Origin: Fibrella aestuarina BUZ 2
GTDB lineage: Bacteria; Bacteroidota; Bacteroidia; Cytophagales; Spirosomataceae
Length of the DNA stretch: 64,000 nt
Direction: 5' to 3'
Assembly: GCF_000331105.1 (NCBI RefSeq)
Contig: NC_020054.1
Span: 2,921,451 to 2,985,450, forward strand
The stretch's first letter is position 1, and each line of letters starts with the position of its first letter. The notes under the pieces were generated by a model. That model saw only the letters and a program-made list of their open reading frames with translations. It was not told the origin of the DNA and ran no database searches. This document shows positions 60,862 through 64,000 of the stretch, piece by piece. The position numbers and the translations under genes are program-made.

Positions 60862-61872
60862 ATGTTTATCATCGAGTCATACACGACCGCCGTGCTTTTT
60901 TGTATCGTCACGATGCTCTGCTGGGGGTCGTGGGCCAACACTCAGAAGTTGGCCGCGGGCAGCTGGCGTTTCGAATTGTTCTACTGGGATTATGTGCTGG
61001 GTATCGTGGCGCTGGCATTACTATCAGCGTTCACGCTGGGCAGCATCGGCGAGGGGGGGCGCTCGTTTATCGCCGATGTGCAACAGGCCAGTACGGCCAA
61101 TATTGGTTCGGCCATTTGGGGTGGTGTGCTGTTCAACGCGGCTAATATCCTGCTGGGGGCCGCTATTGCTATTGCCGGTATGTCGGTTGCGTTTCCGGTC
61201 GGTATCGGGCTGGCGCTGGTCATTGGCGTGGTGGTCAACTACCTCAACGCACCCGTCGGAAACGCGGGTCTGCTGTTTGGCGGTATGGCCTTGATCGTCG
61301 TGGCCATTCTGCTCAACGCGTTTGCCTACCGCCGAACGGCAACCGGCGGCACGGGGCTGTCGACCAAAGGTTTGCTGCTGTCGGTGGTGGCGGGTTGTCT
61401 GATGGGTTTGTTCTACGGGTACGTTGCCCAGGCGATGTTTCCGAATTTCGACGTACCTGAGCCGGGTAAACTCAGCCCCTACACGGCGGTGGTCTTTTTC
61501 GCGTTGGGTATTCTGGTCAGCAACCTGCTGTTCAACAGCCTGTTGATGTGGCGTCCCTTCATAGGTACGTCGGTGAGTTATGCCGACTATTTCCGGGGCA
61601 GCGGCCGCGATCACCTGACGGGCGTGCTGGGCGGTATGATCTGGTGCCTGGGCATGTCGTTCAGCATTCTGGCCTCCGACAAAGCCGGGCCAGCCATTAG
61701 CTACGGCCTGGGGCAGGGCGCTACGGTCGTGGCCGCCATCTGGGGTATTTATGTCTGGAAAGAGTTCGGCGGAGCGGCCCGTGCCGCGGCGCCCAAAGGC
61801 GTAGGTACGTTGCTGAACGGCATGTTGCTCTGTTACATCATCGGAATCGGTCTTCTGATTGTAGCGCGCTGA
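60862..61872 (+). CDS. GRP/RbsU-type sugar permease (DMT superfamily)
   Basis: Integral membrane protein of 336 residues with about ten hydrophobic segments (for example ESYTTAVLFCIVTMLCWGSW; IGIGLALVIGVVVNYL; VSFAILASDKAG-type region; GQGATVVAAIWGIYVW). The CWGSWANTQKL start and VWKEF near the end are typical of the glucose/ribose porter family. Placed after ribokinase and an exported ADP-ribosylglycohydrolase-like enzyme, it probably brings the freed ribose or riboside into the cell. Confidence 0.85.
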   Translation: MFIIESYTTAVLFCIVTMLCWGSWANTQKLAAGSWRFELFYWDYVLGIVALALLSAFTLGSIGEGGRSFIADVQQASTANIGSAIWGGVLFNAANILLGAAIAIAGMSVAFPVGIGLALVIGVVVNYLNAPVGNAGLLFGGMALIVVAILLNAFAYRRTATGGTGLSTKGLLLSVVAGCLMGLFYGYVAQAMFPNFDVPEPGKLSPYTAVVFFALGILVSNLLFNSLLMWRPFIGTSVSYADYFRGSGRDHLTGVLGGMIWCLGMSFSILASDKAGPAISYGLGQGATVVAAIWGIYVWKEFGGAARAAAPKGVGTLLNGMLLCYIIGIGLLIVAR

Positions 61873-61946
61873 TAACCAATCGGTAATTGTCCGGTAAATG
61901 CCCGAAACAGCTCCGTTTCCTTAATCTCGTTCAGACCAGTCCGTGC

Positions 61947-62573
61947 ATGGCTCCTCAACTCACTGCCGCTCAACATACACAGCTCTGGAACGCCTTTCGG
62001 GAGGGCGATCGGGCCGCGTTTGCCCGGTTATACGACCTGTTTGCGGCCGACCTGTACCGCTACGGCTATAACCTGGTGCGCAACCGGCAGGTGGTGGAAG
62101 ATTGCCTGCACGAACTGTTCCTGCACCTGCACGAAAACCGCAGTCGACTTGGACCGACCGATAACATCCGCTTTTACCTGTTCCGTGCCCTGCGTCGGCG
62201 GCTGCTGGATACGGTGGGTCGGTTCAATAAGCTCGACTCGGCCGACTACCTGTTTGATGAGGCCCAGTTTTTGATTCAGCCCCACGAGACAGCCCTGATT
62301 GCGGAAGAGTTGATGGATCATCAAAAACGAATCCTGATCGATGAATTGAACCGACTCCCTAAACGCCAGAAAGAGATTTTGTACCTGGTGTACATGAAGG
62401 AGATGAGCTACCCGCAGGCGGCCGAGGTGATGGGCATTACCCTGAAGAGCGTGTACAATACCCTCAACGTTTCCCTGGCGGCGTTGCGGGCTACGATGCA
62501 GCAGGCGTTGCAACTAAAAGGGGCATTGGTGAGCCTGGCGAGCCTGCTTACGGGTTACTTCGCAAATAATTAA
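61947..62573 (+). CDS. ECF-type sigma factor paired with FecR (61.9 kb)
   Basis: Sigma factor of 208 residues from the ATG at 61947; 20 codons upstream are discarded. Region 2 (residues 34-78) is identical to that of the sigma factor at 48984, and DNA identity there is also high, with only scattered synonymous differences, so the two are recent duplicates or are kept alike by gene conversion. Region 4 reads LPKRQKEILYLVYMKEMSYP then AAEVMGITLKSVYNTLNVSL. It is followed by the ECF-type promoter motif, FecR and SusC. Confidence 0.95.
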   Translation: MAPQLTAAQHTQLWNAFREGDRAAFARLYDLFAADLYRYGYNLVRNRQVVEDCLHELFLHLHENRSRLGPTDNIRFYLFRALRRRLLDTVGRFNKLDSADYLFDEAQFLIQPHETALIAEELMDHQKRILIDELNRLPKRQKEILYLVYMKEMSYPQAAEVMGITLKSVYNTLNVSLAALRATMQQALQLKGALVSLASLLTGYFANN

Positions 62574-62586
62574 TTGGCCCGAAGAC

Positions 62587-62615
62587 GGGAAAAACTAAGT
62601 TAAGTCCTGTTTAAC
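62587..62615 (+). promoter_or_regulatory. ECF-type promoter motif upstream of FecR
   Basis: GGGAAAA (62587-62593), 13 bp, CTGTTTAAC (62607-62615), starting 14 bp after the sigma stop codon and ending 24 bp before the FecR ATG. Confidence 0.7.
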
Positions 62616-62639
62616 GAGTACCACCCTGATGCCTGTGCA

Positions 62640-63611
62640 ATGCCATACGCCACATTTACTGTCGACGACTTCTGCAACGATCCTTACTTCATCCAATGGG
62701 TAGTACACCCAACCGATGAATCGAATCAGTTCTGGCAGGCGTTTATGGTGGACTATCCGCACAAGAGGGAGACGGTTCAACAGGCAATCGACTTCGTCAA
62801 AACGATTCAGTTTCAGGAAATCGAGCCGTCTGAACTCGATCTGGCGCGGTTGAAGCAGCGTATCTGGGCCGACATCGACCAACCCGTGCGCGTGGTGCAG
62901 TGGTATCGGCGGCCGGGCTGGCTGGCAGCGGCCATGGTGCTGATTACGCTGGCCAGCCTTGGCTGGTGGACCTACCAGGCGACGCCAACCCACCAGACGG
63001 CCTACGGAGAAACAAAGGAGCTTAAACTGGCCGATGGCTCGACGGTCACGCTCAATGCCAACTCCTCGCTCAAAGAAGGGGATAACCTCGCCGATGCGGC
63101 CGTTCGGGAAGTGTGGCTCAGCGGCGAAGCCTATTTCAGCATCGCTAAACGCAAGGGAGCCAAGTTTATCGTCCACACGGCTGACGCGGCCGTGGAAGTG
63201 CTGGGCACGGAATTCAACGTAAACACCCGGCGGAAGCAGACCAATGTTGTCTTGCTCGAAGGCAAGGTGCAGCTCACCACCGCCGATCAGCCCGCCGTGG
63301 TGATGAAACCCGGCGACATGGCGACCGTGTTGCCCCAGCGCCGACAGATTCAGCTTAAAAAAGTGGTACCCGAAGCCTATGAGGCCTGGCGAGAAGCCTA
63401 CCTCGTGCTGGATGGAAAAAGCCTGCCGGAGATCATCAGCACCCTGGAAGATACCTTCGGCGTCACCATCACGCTGAACAATGAGCGGTTGGCTGGCAAG
63501 ACGCTCAGCGGCAAACTGCGCACCAAAGTGGCCGACGATTGCATCGAGGATCTGGCCATCATTCTGGAGGCCGACGTTAAAAAAACGGGGGATACGTACC
63601 TGTTCGAGTAA
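62640..63611 (+). CDS. FecR-family anti-sigma factor (62.6 kb)
   Basis: Anti-sigma factor of 323 residues. Cytoplasmic part (FIQWVVHPTDESNQFWQAFM; FQEIEPSELDLARLKQRIW), transmembrane segment around residues 98-115 (WLAAAMVLITLASLGWW), FecR domain (ELKLADGSTVTLNANSSLKE, VWLSGEAYFSIAKRKGAKF, VEVLGTEFNVNTRRKQT) and a C-terminal STN-like domain (LPEIISTLEDTFGVTITLN; KTLSGKLRTKVADDCIEDL). It should control the sigma factor at 61947 and possibly its twin at 48984. Confidence 0.94.
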   Translation: MPYATFTVDDFCNDPYFIQWVVHPTDESNQFWQAFMVDYPHKRETVQQAIDFVKTIQFQEIEPSELDLARLKQRIWADIDQPVRVVQWYRRPGWLAAAMVLITLASLGWWTYQATPTHQTAYGETKELKLADGSTVTLNANSSLKEGDNLADAAVREVWLSGEAYFSIAKRKGAKFIVHTADAAVEVLGTEFNVNTRRKQTNVVLLEGKVQLTTADQPAVVMKPGDMATVLPQRRQIQLKKVVPEAYEAWREAYLVLDGKSLPEIISTLEDTFGVTITLNNERLAGKTLSGKLRTKVADDCIEDLAIILEADVKKTGDTYLFE

Positions 63612-63668
63612 CCAGCGTCAGACAGTCGAAAGATTTAAAAATTAACCGGAAATAATCATAGAAAAAAC

Positions 63669-63697
63669 GGGAAAAGGGCCAACCCCGTCTGTTTGAC
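63669..63697 (+). promoter_or_regulatory. ECF-type promoter motif upstream of SusC
   Basis: GGGAAAA (63669-63675), 13 bp, CTGTTTGAC (63689-63697), in the FecR-SusC gap, ending 42 bp before the SusC ATG. The central part can also fold weakly (ACGGG with CCCGT), which is a less likely reading given the four other copies. Confidence 0.72.
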
Positions 63698-63739
63698 TAC
63701 CAATTACAGCCTAGTCAATCACACGTTTCCCGTTTAACT

Positions 63740-64000
63740 ATGAAACGACATATCCTTTTTTACACGCTGGTACTCGGGTTAGTCTGGTTCAGCGGAATGC
63801 CGGATGCCGCCGCTCAGGTAACACTGGCCTCAATCAGGCAGGCAACAGACGGTGTAAAAGGGCAGGGAACCGGTACGAGCCTGCTGGTGCTGCTCAAAAA
63901 GCTGGAACTGATTCACAAAACCAGTTTCGTCTACCAGAAAGAGCTACTGGAGCATAAAACGTTTTCGGGGCCGTTCAACGAAACCGACAAACTAGAGCAG
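63740..64000 (+). CDS. SusC-family TonB-linked transporter with STN domain, N-terminal part
   Basis: First 87 codons of a transporter cut by the right edge. ATG at 63740; signal peptide (MKRHILFYTLVLGLVWFSG, cleavage near DAAAQ), then the start of an STN domain (LLVLLKKLELIHKTSFVYQK and HKTFSGPFNETDKLEQ). By position after sigma and FecR it is the signal-receiving transporter of this locus, with a SusD gene expected beyond the edge. An ECF-type promoter lies 42 bp upstream. Confidence 0.88.
   Translation, partial: MKRHILFYTLVLGLVWFSGMPDAAAQVTLASIRQATDGVKGQGTGTSLLVLLKKLELIHKTSFVYQKELLEHKTFSGPFNETDKLEQ

Overview
The window looks like a chromosomal piece of a GC-rich member of the Bacteroidota, most likely the order Cytophagales (Spirosoma-like). 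This rests on four SusC/RagA-type transporters (two cut by the window edges) and two SusD-type lipoproteins, ECF sigma/FecR regulatory pairs, promoters of the TTTG-N17..19-TAnnTTTG type peculiar to this phylum, weak or absent Shine-Dalgarno sequences, and GC-rich coding DNA between AT-richer intergenic stretches. I saw no rRNA, tRNA, CRISPR array, phage or insertion sequence. The assignment is inference from gene content.

Layout. 1-992: start of a SusC-type transporter running off the left edge, then about 1.5 kb without genes. 2.5-9.8 kb (minus strand): complete nutrient-uptake operon ECF sigma - FecR - SusC - SusD, ending in a strong terminator. 10.0-10.8 kb: NUDIX-type transcription regulator with a clear promoter. 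11.1-19.4 kb (plus): second ECF sigma - FecR - SusC - SusD operon with an exported calcineurin-type phosphoesterase. 19.7-23.7 kb: Crp/Fnr-type regulator and an Oar-like TonB receptor. 23.9-25.1 kb: TlpA/ResA-like thioredoxin lipid-envelope protein. 25.8-44.9 kb: large carbohydrate catabolic block (GH38, two ROK kinases, two SIS isomerases, a DMT permease, GntR regulator, SDR, FAD oxidoreductase, phosphotriesterase homologue, two Gfo/Idh/MocA oxidoreductases, GH10, GMC oxidoreductase, two TIM-barrel epimerases). 44.9-54.0 kb: AraC regulator, GH36, PhyH dioxygenase, an ECF sigma without its own FecR, GH28, an exported pyruvyl-transferase-like protein and a beta-helix protein. 54.2-56.1 kb: AraC regulator and an exported MBL-fold hydrolase. 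56.3-57.8 kb: unknown helical-repeat protein. 58-61.9 kb: ribokinase, exported ADP-ribosylglycohydrolase-like protein and a GRP-type sugar permease. 61.9-64 kb: third ECF sigma/FecR/SusC set, cut by the right edge.

How it may work together. The most interesting result is a 29-bp motif, GGGAAAA-N13-C(T/C)GTTTnNC, found five times, always just upstream of a gene: GH38, GH10, GH28, the FecR at 62.6 kb and the SusC at 63.7 kb. Three copies lie directly downstream of one of two ECF sigma genes (48984 and 61947) whose region-2 sequences share 45 identical consecutive residues. I infer that these two paralogous sigma factors read one promoter type and tie dispersed glycosidase genes into a single cell-surface-signalling regulon led by the SusC at the right edge. 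Other themes are recurrent 15-bp in-frame tandem repeats, a strongly over-represented word GGTACGT, a C10 tract before the thioredoxin gene, and a gene set suggestive of redox-based (3-keto type) sugar chemistry.
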